Notes: a model not told the origin generated them from the letters alone. DNA of 64,000 nt from Lutjanus erythropterus (GCA_020091685.1 CM034598.1:16473362-16537361); one strand, 5' to 3'; shown: positions 12,401-23,518, counted from the stretch's first letter. Made by a program: numbers and translations.

Positions 12401-14865
12401 AAAAGCATCATGAGGCCGTGTTGTTATTTTGTGCAACGCGGAGTGTCTGAGGAAGCAAACTCTGTGGTACCATGAGGCGAGCGTGGCTGATGTTCCATGT
12501 GAGTGTGGTCATGGTCCTTTTCTGAGGGTCCACAATGGAGTCCTCGATGATGTACGCTGAGCTGGCCATGTGCTTTGGAAGGTACCGCTCCATCCAGCGA
12601 GGCGCTCGGCTGGTTTTGGTCAATAGACGTCTGGAAATGAGGCAGTTGTTTGGAGTAACCTCTCGGAAAATTATGTCCTCAGTCAAGACATGGTTACTGT
12701 GGGAAAAGAAGGAAAAGTTATGGATCAAGACAATAACAAAAAAACTCTGTTTTTAATTGTCAGTGATATAAAAGAGCAACAAATGCTTGCATATGAGAAG
12801 CAGCTTAGAACTTTGATAAAAAACAGACTTAAAACAACTACCAAAATTGCTGGAGATTTAATGTCTGTTGATTAATTCATTGCTTTGACTGTTTCAGCTA
12901 GGGCTGTGACTAAAAGATTATTTTCTCAAGTGACAACTCAGACATTTTCTTCCTTGATTTATCAATTAATCATTTGGAAGAAAAAAAAATACCCCAAACA
13001 GTCCAAAAAAACCAAAGATATGCAATTTTCTATCATGTATCTACCAATCTATCATTTCCCTGTGGAAACTATCAAATATTATCAGCTGAGAAGCTGGGAC
13101 AAGTGAATTTTCAACACTTTTCTCCACAAATTGATAAACAATTAACAATATATAGTATATATAGTCTTTGATGTATTAATTGACAAATTGTTTTGGCCAT
13201 GTGCATCACATCACCGCTATGTGGAAAAACTGTGTACTCAACCACAGTGATGGAGGACAAATTGAGATCTTTTACTGCAGTAAAAGTAGCAATTATCATA
13301 CTACAAAGTGCTCCATTACAAGCCCTGCACTCATAATTTTACTTAACAGAAATGCAAAGATAAAATGTACTTAAAGTATTAGCGGAAAATGACTCATAAG
13401 TTGACAGAATGACCCATGTCACCTCATCAGTGTTATATCATACTGCTGAATCACTATTACTGACACAGTGTTATAATCAGCTAACTTAGTAGTTCTAAAT
13501 GTTTTCATCTTTCTCTCGTCATCCTAAATGACAGTAAATCTAATCTACGAACACTACTGGCTAGAATTAAATGTATGTAATAACGTAAAGAATAAACCAG
13601 TTGAATGACATCGTCTCTGACATAAAATGCCCCGCTCTCCCGTAAATACCAGTCAAATTCTCAAATCTACAGAATAACCCAATGTACTTTTCTATTTCAT
13701 CAGTTCGGATAAAACAACTGGCCAAGTTTAACAGATTGTAATAATGTAATTAAATACATGACTTTTCTTTGTTCTGAAATGAGCATTATATATCTGCTAT
13801 TGGCCGCACTGGTCTCTAAATATCAGCAAAGGCAACTGTCAAACCCACACCAGTCAACCACTAATGTAAAATCGCAAGCCCCAAAGTTCACTTGGGCAGT
13901 ATCTGGTCTTGGATGATACTTATTTTTTCATAACTTCATACCCTCCTGATATTTCACTGGCATTTGAGTGAAAAAAACAAGTTGATAAAAGCTGGTGATA
14001 GAAATCGTGTAGCATTACACGACACCACTGAGCTTACAGTGCTGTGTCTTGCTGGGTTAAAATACTTACAGCCAATAGAATAATGAAAAGACAGGATATA
14101 AGAGCCCTTATTCCCTAACTTTTTGTTTAAGGACACTTGTTTCTGTGGATACCAACACATCATTTGGGTGAACAAAGGTGATTTATGGGTGTATCATGTA
14201 ACTAATAAATTGCTCTTGTAGTTGGAAGAAGTCATCTCAAAATCAAGCTATATCCATCGTCCATAACCACATATCCTTGATGAGTCTATATCTAGTCGTA
14301 TTTAATCAATTAGTGAAAAGACTGCTATAGAGCAGGAATGACAGGCCAATTATTTCTTGTCTACCTCCAAATAATTCTTCTGTTGGTTAAGAATTAAAAG
14401 TTCCCTATTGCAATAAGCCAACTGTATTTAATGTATATTTTATTTTCCATCAATAAAAAAAGTCTTTGTTTAAGCTAACTTAATTCACAATGAGGGTATT
14501 GAAAATCATACCTTTGAGATTTCTAAATACATTGGTATACAGTAATACTTTGATACTGCCCAACCTACTTCAAAGTATCTAGTACCAAGCTGCTAAATAG
14601 ATGTTGTGGGGTAAAAAAGTGTTATATTGTCAAAAAAAATGAAAATACTTGAGTAAAAGTACCTAACATCATCCCAACTATTTATTTATGCAATGCAGTT
14701 TGGATAAAGAAGTGAATGGAAAGATGAGGTGAGATCGTATCCAGACAACCTCCACTCTTGTCGCCCTCCTCACCTGTATGGGTTGGGATATCGTTGCCAG
14801 AAAGCAACACAAACTTGGTCCCAGGTGCTTTTAAGCAAACCTGCACAGCAGTAATATTTCACCAT
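9404..14865 (-). CDS. prelid1: PRELI domain-containing protein 1, mitochondrial phosphatidic acid carrier
   Basis: Five coding exons on the minus strand, in transcript order: 14865-14774, 12696-12471, 12382-12269, 11937-11859 and 9525-9404. They sum to 633 nt and 210 aa; human PRELID1 is about 219. Start MVKYYCC. PRELID1 pairs with TRIAP1 in the mitochondrial intermembrane space and carries phosphatidic acid to the inner membrane for cardiolipin synthesis. The PRELI/MSF1 domain fills roughly residues 1-170, with conserved stretches HVLTEDIIFREVTP, SRRLLTKTSRAPRW, IEDSIVDPQ and WTEIKREAW. The C-terminus is an Ala/Lys/Glu-rich LEA-like helix (ETALAAKEKAKDLA) ending QKKQYV, which distinguishes PRELID1 from shorter PRELID2/3 proteins. 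The exon 2 donor is GTACCA, weak but required by the frame. It is transcribed towards mxd3, matching the human gene neighbourhood. Confidence 0.93.
11178..11350. mobile_element. Small inverted-repeat (MITE-like) element in prelid1 intron
   Basis: The left arm (ATTCCAAATCGCATACATTT) has an imperfect inverted partner about 110 bp on, around 11,317-11,350 (AAAATGTACTGTTTGGAACA). There is no coding potential. The size and intronic position fit a short foldback or MITE remnant. Confidence 0.4.
12890..13160. repeat. Dispersed repeat related to the ATTAATCAATTAATC family, intron of prelid1
   Basis: This opens with GCTAGGGCTGTGACTAAAAG and carries TTTATCAATTAATCATTTGG. The same vocabulary recurs in the better copies at 26.1-26.8 kb and 35.8-36.66 kb, including the GGGCTG(C)A terminus. 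It is noncoding and diverged. Confidence 0.45.
13900..14600 (+). repeat. Dispersed repeat, copy A of a 0.6-0.7 kb pair
   Basis: This aligns by eye with 55,390-55,980 in the same orientation. Shared segments include GGATACCAACACATCATTTGG, ACTTGTTTC, GCTTACAGTGCT, TAGTTGGAAGA and TTGAAAATCATACCTT. Both copies end in GGTATAC-rich sequence. No ORF or clear terminal repeats are seen, so the class is unknown. It lies in intron 1 of the prelid1 coding region. Confidence 0.6.
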
Positions 14866-15435
14866 TGTTCCGAGCCTTTACTCTGACAACACCCTGTGGA
14901 GACAGAGCAAACAAAACTGTTAGGTTGATACGATTATGTAACCGGCTTTCACACGATACCCGAGAATAACAGTGACCGCTGTGCCTTACGGTATATACAC
15001 TAAAATTATTTAGGTTTGTGCTAATATTTTATATATCTTATTACATCTAAAACAGGTCACAGCCGTTAACAGACTCATTTTCCTGAACTTTCCAGCGAGA
15101 CATACCTGACAGCTGACTGTACGATTAAACATAAACTCATAATACCTTAACATTGTCACAATTAGTCTTAAGGTGTGGCTAAAAAACAGGCTATGTGGCT
15201 AACACTGAGAGACAGACTGACGAACATTCAAATACGAAGTTTCTAACATGAGATATAACGGCCACCGGCACATCTGTCACGTCCGCAATGCTGTAGCTTC
15301 CTTGTTGGCAGGAGCTAACGTTAGCCTAGCATGAAGCAAACCGCTGAATGAATGACGCGACGTGACCCAGAAACGTCTCTGACCGACATTCACTACGCGA
15401 AATTATAACTTCATTTCAGAAGCAAATACAGTTAC

Positions 15436-15560
15436 CTGTGCGTAGACGACATTCAACAGATACGTAGTTGCATTTTACAGTCCTGTCGGGATGAACTTCA
15501 GCGTGCAGCCACCCACGAATCATGTCAAACGTGACTCGGACTGCGAGAAGGTCAAACAGC
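15436..15560 (-). promoter_or_regulatory. prelid1: prelid1 5' non-coding exon and promoter
   Basis: On the minus strand a good donor (CACAG followed by GTAACTG) ends an exon at 15436, and an acceptor before 14893 (CTCCACAG, then GGTGTTG) opens the exon carrying the ATG. The first exon is therefore a short leader in a CpG-containing region of about 15,260-15,610. No TATA box is obvious. The transcription start is estimated near 15,530. Confidence 0.5.
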
Positions 15561-15604
15561 GACGTAATGTCCGGTGGGTGGCGCACCTGCGATGTCCGCT
15601 CTGA

Positions 15605-15622
15605 ACGCTAGAGGGCAGCACG
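15605..15622 (+). promoter_or_regulatory. CTCF-like motif upstream of prelid1
   Basis: ACGCTAGAGGGCAGCAC fits the CTCF core CCASYAGRKGGCRS with two mismatches. It sits between the prelid1 promoter and the tandem array at 15.7 kb. The match is to a short degenerate motif, so chance is possible. Confidence 0.25.
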
Positions 15623-15689
15623 GGACTGTCAAAATAACACACTGAATCGAAAGGGTTCATTTACAAAAATACATATTTGTTTAATTTCA

Positions 15690-16600
15690 TTTCCTAAATC
15701 GTGTTTTTGGGCACTTCAGGGAATATGAATCAAACTGATGACGGACTTGTTGAGATAATATATATTTATTATATTCTTAAATCACGTCTTTTTCATTGTA
15801 CACAACAGGGAACATCAATTATACTTGATGTTGTTACTAAACTAAGTGTCTAAGTCATGTGTTGGGTTTTTTTTGTTTGTTTTTGTGCACTCAAGGTAAT
15901 ATCAATTAAACTGGCAGGCCTATTGTGTTTTTGTGAAATATATCTAAATCTGATTTTAATTTACCTGAATCACGTGGGGTTTCATTGTGCACTCAAGGGA
16001 ATATCAGTCAAACTGTTGGTGTTGGTTTTGTTGTGATGAGATAGCTCTATTTTAAAATTTCCCCAAATTAATTTCATTCATTTGTTTTTGTGGACTCCAG
16101 GGAATAACAACCAAACATGTCTTGGCCTTGTTGTGATAAGGTATCTCTTTCGTAATTTTCCTAAATCATGGTGTTTTTTGTTCACTGTGCACACCAGGGA
16201 ACATTGGTCATACTTGTTGTTGTTGTTGTTGTTGTTGTTGTTTTGTGACCTAACTAAAATAACCAAACTACTACTGGTTTTGTTTGTTTGTTTGTTTGTT
16301 TGTTTTGTTTTGTTTTTTGTGCACTCCTGAGAATATCAATCAAAACTTTGTTGGGTTGTAGTGATTTCTTAGTTTTTTGTTTGTTTGTTTGTTTTTTATT
16401 TTCCTAAATCATTTCTTGTTTGTTTTCTTTGGGTTTTCGTGTACCCCAGTGAATATCAATCAAACATCATGTTGTTGTCTTTTCTTTTTTTTAAATGAGA
16501 TATCATGTGTCGCTCTCTTCATTGTACACTCCACAGAATATCAATCAAACTTGTGATGGTTTATTAATTTCAAGAATGGTGTTTTTTAAATCTATTTTTG
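15690..16600 (+). repeat. Diverged tandem array, unit about 100 bp, nine copies
   Basis: An anchor resembling GTGCACTCAAGGGAATATCA followed by ATCAAACTTGTTGG recurs near 15721, 15811, 15898, 15999, 16101, 16200, 16331, 16451 and 16536. Between anchors, TTTTCCTAAATCAT and GATGAGATATCTCT-like words also recur. Spacing is 85-131 bp; the longer units are explained partly by (TTG)n at 16,213-16,242 and (GTTT)n at 16,279-16,320 expanding inside them. The array is old and starts about 80 bp beyond the CTCF-like site. Confidence 0.75.
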
Positions 16601-17525
16601 CAAATAAATTCTCTGTGAATTTTAACTAATGTGTGCGTGAAATGTAGTGTAATGTCCTCAAAACAGCTGAAAGTGGCATCTGTAAGACGCCATCAAGAAA
16701 ACCTACAGTCTATCTTTGACTCTAAGGAGAAAAATATATTATTATGTTTAATCTGACCTCGTCTTGCTATTTTTGTTAAGATACAGTACATCCCCTTTAG
16801 CATACTATTCTGGGGGACGGATGGATAATCTTTTGCGTACTAAAATTACTAAAATCATCCCTGAAAACACCTCTAGTCTGCTTCAAAATCTTCACACATT
16901 AGCTCTAATGCCCAAAGGGTCTAATGCCATGGGTCTAAGCTCAGCGTTTGTCTGCTGGTAGTCCTGATAAAGGCTTAGAGCTTCTATAATAATCCACAGA
17001 GCATAAAGGAATATAGGCTAAGCCAGGAAATCAGGAATGTGGGTGTCAAAAACCAGCAATACAACCCTAATTCATATTTCTCTGCTGTAAAATGAATCAC
17101 ACTGCGTAGGCCACTGGTTCATTAAATGCTTTATTGGATGGTGTTGGACCCACTCTTTTTAACGATGTCTGCAAGTTCATGTGTAGGACTTATTAACTTC
17201 AGTTTCATACAAACAAAAATGCACTGCTTCTATGTCCCCTTATGTAGACAGTCTTTAGATGGATTTTCCAGCTGTCAGGTTTTCAGAGTTAATGTTAATC
17301 TTTCCTGTATTACCCAAAGCATGGAGGGTTCAGCACAGACTGCTATCCCAAAGGTTCTGAGTCGTCTCCATGTTAGTATTCAATACACTTTGTAATATGA
17401 CACTGTTTTCAGTTTTACACCCAGAGAGGATCTGACAGACCTTTACTTGACTCCTATCCACTCATCCAAGCTTTGTCCAACCTAAGGGTCTATTTATTTG
17501 ACATGGAGGCACAAGCTCCGGGTTT
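16601..17525. other. Intergenic stretch, nothing recognised
   Basis: AT-rich DNA between the tandem array and the GGTTCT-rich block. The short ORFs at 16,764-16,961 and 17,126-17,395 show no recognisable domain, splice context or codon signature. No repeat structure stands out. Confidence 0.4.
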
Positions 17526-17529
17526 TAAC

Positions 17530-18250
17530 TTCTAGAAATAAGGGTTCCAGAAGGGTTCTTCCTGAAGGGCTAAGATTCTACCCAGAACAATTCTTTGAAG
17601 AAAGAGGGTTTTTTTTTTTTTTTTTTTTGTAAGACTAGAGCTTTCATTAAGAACCCTTTTCATCCATGATACTCTTTTAGGGAAAAAAAAAAGTTCTTCA
17701 AAGATTGTTGAAGGCATGGGTGTTAAAACATGTTTGTTTGTTTTTTATTTAAACATTAATAATTGTAACAGATTGTTAAAACGATAGATGACAACAATAT
17801 ACAATCTATATGATTCCTTTTTCTTTTTTTTTTTTTTTTACCTCGTCTGTAGAATACAATATGGTTCTTCATAGAACCCTCAGAAGACAAGATGGTTATA
17901 GGTGAAACTCCTATGAATTCTTAGATCCCCTGGGTAGGCTCTACACAAAAGCCTTGGTTGGGTTCTAGATGATACCTTGGAATGTAAAAAGGTTCCCTGT
18001 AGAACACCCTGGGTGGGTTCCAGATGAAACCCTTGGAAAATAAATTGGTTCTCAATAGAACACCTTATGTGGGCTCTAGACAAAACCTTTGGATTATAAA
18101 AAGGGTTTTGGGTGAAACTGATACACAATAGAAGTGTTCTCTGTAGAACCTCTCTGGGTGGAACCTTTCACAGGTGTAACCCTTCAGGTTGGGTTCTGAA
18201 ATGGTGTAACTTTTACAAAAGGTTCTACCAGAGACAAAAATGATTCTCCT
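17530..18250. repeat. GGTTCT/AGAACC-rich tandem repeat block
   Basis: Units of about 60 bp repeat motifs such as GGTTCTAGATGATACCTTGG and TGTAGAACACCCTGGGTGGG, with alternating GGTTCT and AGAACC words that make each unit partly self-complementary. The clearest units lie at 17,860-18,200. The left part (17,540-17,715) is more diverged and holds a long T run near 17,610-17,628. The minus-strand ORF at 17,880-18,128 is simply the translated repeat. Similar arrays are widespread in fish genomes. Confidence 0.65.
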
Positions 18251-18274
18251 GTAGGAACAAGTCGAAGGACTGTA

Positions 18275-19058
18275 ATCACCATATTCACACAGCGGTTATT
18301 TTCCTCTGATGTCGCTCTCAGGGTGGGAGGATAAAGTATTGTATTGTTCCTGGTTTCAGGTTACAAGTTTTATAAATGTAAGGAATCTGACAAATCGTTA
18401 TCTTGGACACATTTATTTAATGCTAAGCCTGAAAGTAAAATGCACTGGATGTAATCAAGCAGTGTGGAGCAACATTAATGTTAGCTAGCTAAGCAGCTAA
18501 ACTGGGGTTGCACCTATGTTGGGTTAAAACAAAATAATAGTCAGATTTGACATTTTTCCTTGTCATACTTAGTTTTGTGTTGAATATAATCTGAACATCA
18601 TGTCACATAATGCGACTGACTGAGGTCAGGTGCAGCAAGACAGTTCATGTTAACATTAGCATACATTGCTAGCTTGATTACATCCACTGCATTTTACTTT
18701 CAGGCTTAGCATTAAATAAATGTGTTCAAGATGTGCGCTGATATTTCCAAATGATTTACACCTTTCCTAATGTATCATGTAACATTCAAACAGCCCTGTT
18801 AGCTGGGAAGTGTTTGAATGCTAATGGTTGCTGTTGTCTCACAGCAGTTAATGGGCTATCAAATCTGTTGTTTTGTCCTGATGTCCCTCCAGATTTTTGC
18901 TATTCATTGTCTTTTCAGTTGCTGATCAATCACAAGGGATTTGTCAGATTCTCTACATTTATACGACTTGCGATCTTTAACACAGCAGTACAACATTTGA
19001 GCTTCCCATGTTGAGAGTGACGTCAGAGGAAAATGGCCCCCGAGTGAATATTGTGAAC
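18275..19058. mobile_element. Foldback / long-TIR DNA element
   Basis: The two halves are inverted copies. The outer arms pair CCATATTCAC...TTTTCCTCTGATGTC (18,278-18,318) with GACGTCAGAGGAAAA...GTGAATATTG (19,019-19,053). Next, AAATGTAAGGAATCTGACAA pairs with TTGTCAGATTCTCTACATTT. The inner 61-bp arms at 18,406-18,466 and 18,670-18,732 differ at only two positions. The right arm has about 190 bp of extra sequence (18,733-18,925). No transposase ORF is present. It is best read as a non-autonomous foldback transposon with a secondary insertion in one arm. Confidence 0.7.
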
Positions 19059-19931
19059 TGGGAGCCCAATATTGGCACAGAGGCCCTGTGGTTGATTAAT
19101 GTTCCTCTCCTCCAAAAACAAAAGAAAATTTAGCAGCTAAGTGCAGAAATGCAAGTTTTGACTTCCTACAAATCCCTTTTTTCTTTTTTTTTTTTTACAT
19201 ATTATCTTCGAGAACAGCTTCTGTAATGATATTTGAGAACTTGCTGCTCTCACTTCACACAGTTCAGTGGTTTTTAATCCCATTCCTTTGGACACAGATG
19301 GCCTGCCGGTCCATTTAATCAGGAACAGCTGGTTGCCAGGTGAACACAATTAACTTTCTGGTTGGACGAAAAATTAGCGATAGCCTCCTCTGGATTCCTT
19401 GGACAAGGATTGAATGTAAGAATATTGGAATTAATTCAAAATGAGGCATTTGGATTAAATGAGTGAAAATCATCCAAATCTTTTGGACAGCCAACAAATA
19501 GAATAACAAGTGTGAGAACTAAGACTTCACAGTCACAATAATCCCCCTCTTGCCTTCAATAAGCATGAGCACATTAATAGCCTCAGATAGGCGATAAATG
19601 CAGAATTAATTGGACATGACTTACCGACAAGAGTTCAGCATTCACAGGAAACACATTATACATTGTACCAAGTTAATTAACACCATAGTAAACATTGTAA
19701 AGACATATTTGAAGACGTTCAACAAATGTATTTTCACTAGTACCATTCACAAAGGAAAGAAGAGCCTTACATAAAGCAATTTGCATGCAAAGCTTTGAGC
19801 CCTCTCCAGTGACATAGACTCTCCATTCAAGTCACAAGGCTACTTTTGAAACACAAGCACCAAGAACAAGAGGTGCCTTCAACGTGATCATTATAGCGTC
19901 ATCATCACATTCTGCAGGCTTTTTAATTATC
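19059..19931. other. 3' side of the NPY receptor gene
   Basis: This holds the receptor's 3'UTR and flank. It is AT-rich and no coding exon was recognised. ATTAAA lies on the minus strand within a few bases of the stop and is too close to be a convincing poly(A) signal, so the transcript end cannot be placed. The ORFs at 19,137-19,509 look incidental. Confidence 0.35.
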
Positions 19932-21047
19932 TCACACAGCAGTTGGAGGGTGTCCGCCATTACGACCATTCAGAGTCAGCCCTCTTGAGGAGCGTGTCCT
20001 GAACGAGCCCTCAGCGGTGAAAGACTCTGGCTTATCCTCGCAACGGAACACCATTAGGAAGCCATTCCTGTAGTTTTTATTCATCCACCCATACAGGAGA
20101 GGGTTGGTAAAAGTCGAACACATAGCCACGATATGGAACACCGTGTATATCAGTTTGTATTCCTTCAACCTGAGCGCCAGGTCCAGATCGCTGGCCAGCT
20201 GAATCATGTGGAATGGCAGCCAGCAGATAGCAAACACCACCACCACCAGTGCCAACATCTTGGTGGTCTTTTTGCGGCGATTGATGCTGTCGTTACGGCT
20301 GGACGGGCTCACGTGATTCTTCAGTTTGACCCAGATGCAGATGTAAGCGTAACTGATGATGGCTAAAGGGATGATGTACTGTAGGAGCAGCATTGAGAGG
20401 CTGTAGATGACTCCGTCCCTGCCCGTCCCGTGCGGCCAGTTCTCAGAGCAGACAGAGATACGAAGGTTGATGGAAGGGATCTCTTCGTGGCGGTACTCTC
20501 TGAAGATGGCAAGGGGCGCTGCAAGGACAGCAGACATAGCCCAGGTGAGTGCCATGATGAGCAAGCTGGAGTGCCACGTGAGACGTCGACCAAGGTGGAA
20601 GACGATACAGCGATAACGCTCTAGCGCGATGACAGTCAGGGTCAGGATGGATACGTGCACGCTCAGGGCCTGCGCAAAGGGTACCATGTGGCACAACACC
20701 GCCCCAAACTTCCAATCATCCAGCAGAGTGTAAACCAGAGTGAAGGGCAGGCAGAGAGTGTCCACCAGTAGGTCTGCCAGGGCCAGGTTTGCTATGAAGA
20801 AGTTGGTCACTGTTCGCATGTTCCTGTAGCGAATAATCATATAGATGACCAGAGAGTTCCCCAGCAGCCCCAGCAAAATGATCAGGGAATACGCTGTGAT
20901 CAGGGTGATCTGGACTCCGAGGTGCTTGGTGATGTCAAAGTGGAAACCAGGTGGGTATAAACCTGTACTGTCGTTGGATAGAATTGAGAAATTGTTTTCA
21001 CCAGCCTCCCTTTCACTTGTGCTGTTGGACATGGATGGTGGGCTCAT
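19932..21047 (-). CDS. npy7r: Neuropeptide Y receptor of the Y2 subfamily, probably Y7
   Basis: A single-exon rhodopsin-class GPCR of 371 aa, coupling to Gi in known family members and sensing NPY/PYY at the plasma membrane. Landmarks: N-glycosylation sequons at N8, N19 and N25; seven hydrophobic segments at about 43-72, 80-102, 116-145, 160-182, 213-240, 262-288 and 299-321; disulfide cysteines C119 and C200; E143-R144-Y145 in place of DRY; CWLP at 275-278; NPLLY at 315-319; and C336 as a likely palmitoylation site. MRTVTNFFIANLALADLL and KEYKLIYTVFHI place it in the Y2/Y7 group rather than Y1 or Y5. Y7 is favoured because its neighbours mxd3 and prelid1 belong to the human chromosome 5 paralogon where Y6/Y7 map. 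The frame extends to an ATG at 21119, but a splice acceptor (CTCCTCAG) ends at 21070, so the start at 21047 is chosen. Confidence 0.85.
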   Translation of the reverse strand: MSPPSMSNSTSEREAGENNFSILSNDSTGLYPPGFHFDITKHLGVQITLITAYSLIILLGLLGNSLVIYMIIRYRNMRTVTNFFIANLALADLLVDTLCLPFTLVYTLLDDWKFGAVLCHMVPFAQALSVHVSILTLTVIALERYRCIVFHLGRRLTWHSSLLIMALTWAMSAVLAAPLAIFREYRHEEIPSINLRISVCSENWPHGTGRDGVIYSLSMLLLQYIIPLAIISYAYICIWVKLKNHVSPSSRNDSINRRKKTTKMLALVVVVFAICWLPFHMIQLASDLDLALRLKEYKLIYTVFHIVAMCSTFTNPLLYGWMNKNYRNGFLMVFRCEDKPESFTAEGSFRTRSSRGLTLNGRNGGHPPTAV

Positions 21048-21070
21048 TTTGTCGAGGCTGTGCCGACACC
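21048..21070 (-). other. npy7r: 5'UTR splice acceptor of the NPY receptor gene
   Basis: Read on the minus strand, a pyrimidine-rich tract (TTTTTGCGTTTTCTCTCCTC) runs into AG at 21071-21070. About 23 nt of leader then precede the ATG. NPY Y2-type genes are known to carry an intron in the 5'UTR. This explains why the upstream in-frame ATG at 21119 is intronic. Confidence 0.6.
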
Positions 21071-21689
21071 TGAGGAGAGAAAACGCAAAAAGAAAAAATC
21101 TCAGCATTTTCTGACACAAGGCGAGTCATTGTGAAAAACACTTGCGATTGACATGTTAATTTATTTATTTCACACTTTTCTCTCCACTTTAGTCTGCATT
21201 TCCTCTCACTGTCAACTCACCTGTGCATTACTGCACACATGGTGTCACCAGTCATAGACAAATATACTCTCACGCTGCATTGGCCTTTGGGTTGTGCGCC
21301 AGTGTCACTGCCATTTTGGTCCCGGCAAGCCTGACCTGTGAACAAATGTAAACGGGGGAGCTGTGTTTTTTCTGAATAAAGAACACTATAACTATTTACT
21401 TTTTGCAACTTCCTCAACTGATTTCACTTAATCATTTTCATATTCAGGGGTTCATGATGTATGTAAATTCAAAGTTAGAAAAAGGAAACTTTTCTTACTT
21501 TTCTTATACCATAACCCCTTGAAACATGACCCACTGACATTCAGTTGAGATACACAGTTCAACCGTTTACATGTACTTGGTCCTGATCGGATAAATATGG
21601 TGGCGACACTGATGCATCACAGCAATGAGTCAAAGTCGTCAGTGTGGTGTCTTCAGATTTAATGCCGCCATTCACCTTATGCATCCATC

Positions 21690-21930
21690 TCTGTGCAGGC
21701 GTCTCAACCAGCTAGTACCAGTTTGGGGTGCAGTGACAAGAGCATGATCCTTCACTGGGTTCCCACTGCCAAAGACTGCCACTTGTGTTTGCTTGAATGC
21801 TTGACTGTGCAAAAGGTACCACTGTTGAGAATGGAGCCTTGGATCTCTTTTGGTAATGGCCTTGTATTCTGACCCCCTGGATACCTCCTGGTTCATTCTT
21901 CAACTCTCTGTGCGCAGCTAAGCAGCGGTG
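21690..21930 (-). repeat. SINE-like dispersed repeat, inverted copy
   Basis: On the minus strand this segment shares CAGGAGGTATCCAGG, GTACCTTTTGCACAGTCAAG, CATTCAAGCAAA, AAGTG-CAGTCTT and GGATCATG-TCTTGTCA with 25,735-25,925 on the plus strand. The ORFs at 21,672-22,008 derive from it. The class is uncertain. Confidence 0.5.
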
Positions 21931-23510
21931 CAATACCACAGTGTGGACATACTCTAGTAAGCAATTAAGTAGTAGTAGGTAGTAGTGGTAGTAGTTAGCA
22001 CTCATCATGCAGGATGGCCCATTTCAGAATCGTATTATATTACTAGATTAAAATAGAGTGAGAACATAGCTTCTCTAAAAAAATGAATATTTATAGTGGT
22101 CATATTTAAATACATTGAACATTACGCAAAATATTGTCAGTCAGCAGCTTCGGTACAAAATAATCCGTATTTGACTTCTGTCCTAAAACAAAATTGATGG
22201 AAACCTGTTGCTAAGACACTGCTAAAACTTTTAATTTGCAAATGGCTTGAAGGCCGGAGATAATCTTCTTCCTCATTAGCTTCCACTTCAGTTGGTGTTG
22301 TGTGGTGATGAAGCATTAATACACAGGAATTGAAATGTATAGAAAATTAAAAGAATTTCTAGAGCCCAAGAAGTTATTTGAATTACAGAGCAGTAAACTA
22401 ATACATTATTGTTCAGTTCCAAAATACATAACTGTTTTGTGTATTTGAAGATTCACTGTGGTCTGTGTAATTTAATGACAATAAACTGACTGAGCATAGA
22501 TAAACTGAGAAATCATTGAACTTGTTCTGATTTTCCTTAAGACATCTCAGGCTGTTCATCATCTTTTTTGCAGGTGGTTCATTCATTGCGAACATTTTCA
22601 GAATACTTTACACTGAAAAAGGAAAAAAAATGGAGGTGTTGTTATTTATAAGTTATTATGCAATGGTTTTACTGCCCTTGCTTACTTGAGATCTGATTGT
22701 GCTGTATGTGGCCCATGGACTAAAAAAATCTTGATTCCCCTGCATTTATTTAATGTTGCAGCTGAGAACAGTGGACCTAATTTCAGTGATATACTGCTGA
22801 GTAGACTAATAATAATACGTCATATTCTATTAGTTGCTTTACATTTTGTATCAATAATCTGAACCTGCAAAGTAACTTAAGTTATCTACATCGAGTAGCA
22901 CACAGTGGAAACAAATACCTCAAAATTGCATGAAAAAGTACAGTAAAGGTACAGTCTTGTACTGAGTAAATGTAGTTATTTTCCACCACTGGCTCCTGGC
23001 CGATTGTTTCTTTCTTTTTATGCAACTAAGCAATGAATGTCTCATGTCATTCAAACTATAAAATGAGGTATTGTCATGTATTCTCAGGGTCTTCTTCCTT
23101 CTCAGCACACGATGAACTACAAGAGCGCTGACTGCATCCAACTTATAATGAAATCTGACAAAACAGAACTGATACACAGCAATTTCATTATTCTCCTCAC
23201 ATTGTCTGGAAAGGGTAGTTTAGGTTGGTTGTAAATGTCATGCTGTTATTAAAGTCATTTAGTATTTCACTTGACAGAATGAAATAGCACAATTTAGAAG
23301 TTACGATAATAATTCTCTAATGAATGCAACCCTAATCATTAGAACAATTACCCAAGATTGCATTCAGAAAGTGGCGGTTCAGAAAAGCTAAGAAAATGAA
23401 AAACACATTTCGGTAGTTTAACAGATGATAATCAATAGAAAATCAGCTCTGTTTGTATGCACTTGTTCCAAACTCTCCCAAAAAACAAGCCTTATACGCC
23501 ATCTATATTG
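21931..23510. other. AT-rich intronic or intergenic DNA
   Basis: This lies within the proposed 5' intron of the NPY receptor gene. No exon, RNA gene or clear repeat was recognised. The short minus-strand ORFs at 22,413-22,595 and 22,920-23,177 lack any recognisable domain. Confidence 0.35.
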
Positions 23511-23518
23511 AAAATTTC

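Noticed and set aside
17880..18128. 82-aa minus-strand ORF with internal repeats
   Set aside because: It follows the 60-bp GGTTCT tandem units, so the protein repeat is a by-product of DNA repeats.
21048..21119. Upstream in-frame ATG extending the NPY receptor by 24 residues
   Set aside because: The extension is hydrophobic because it translates the polypyrimidine tract of a splice acceptor ending at 21070; it is most likely intronic.
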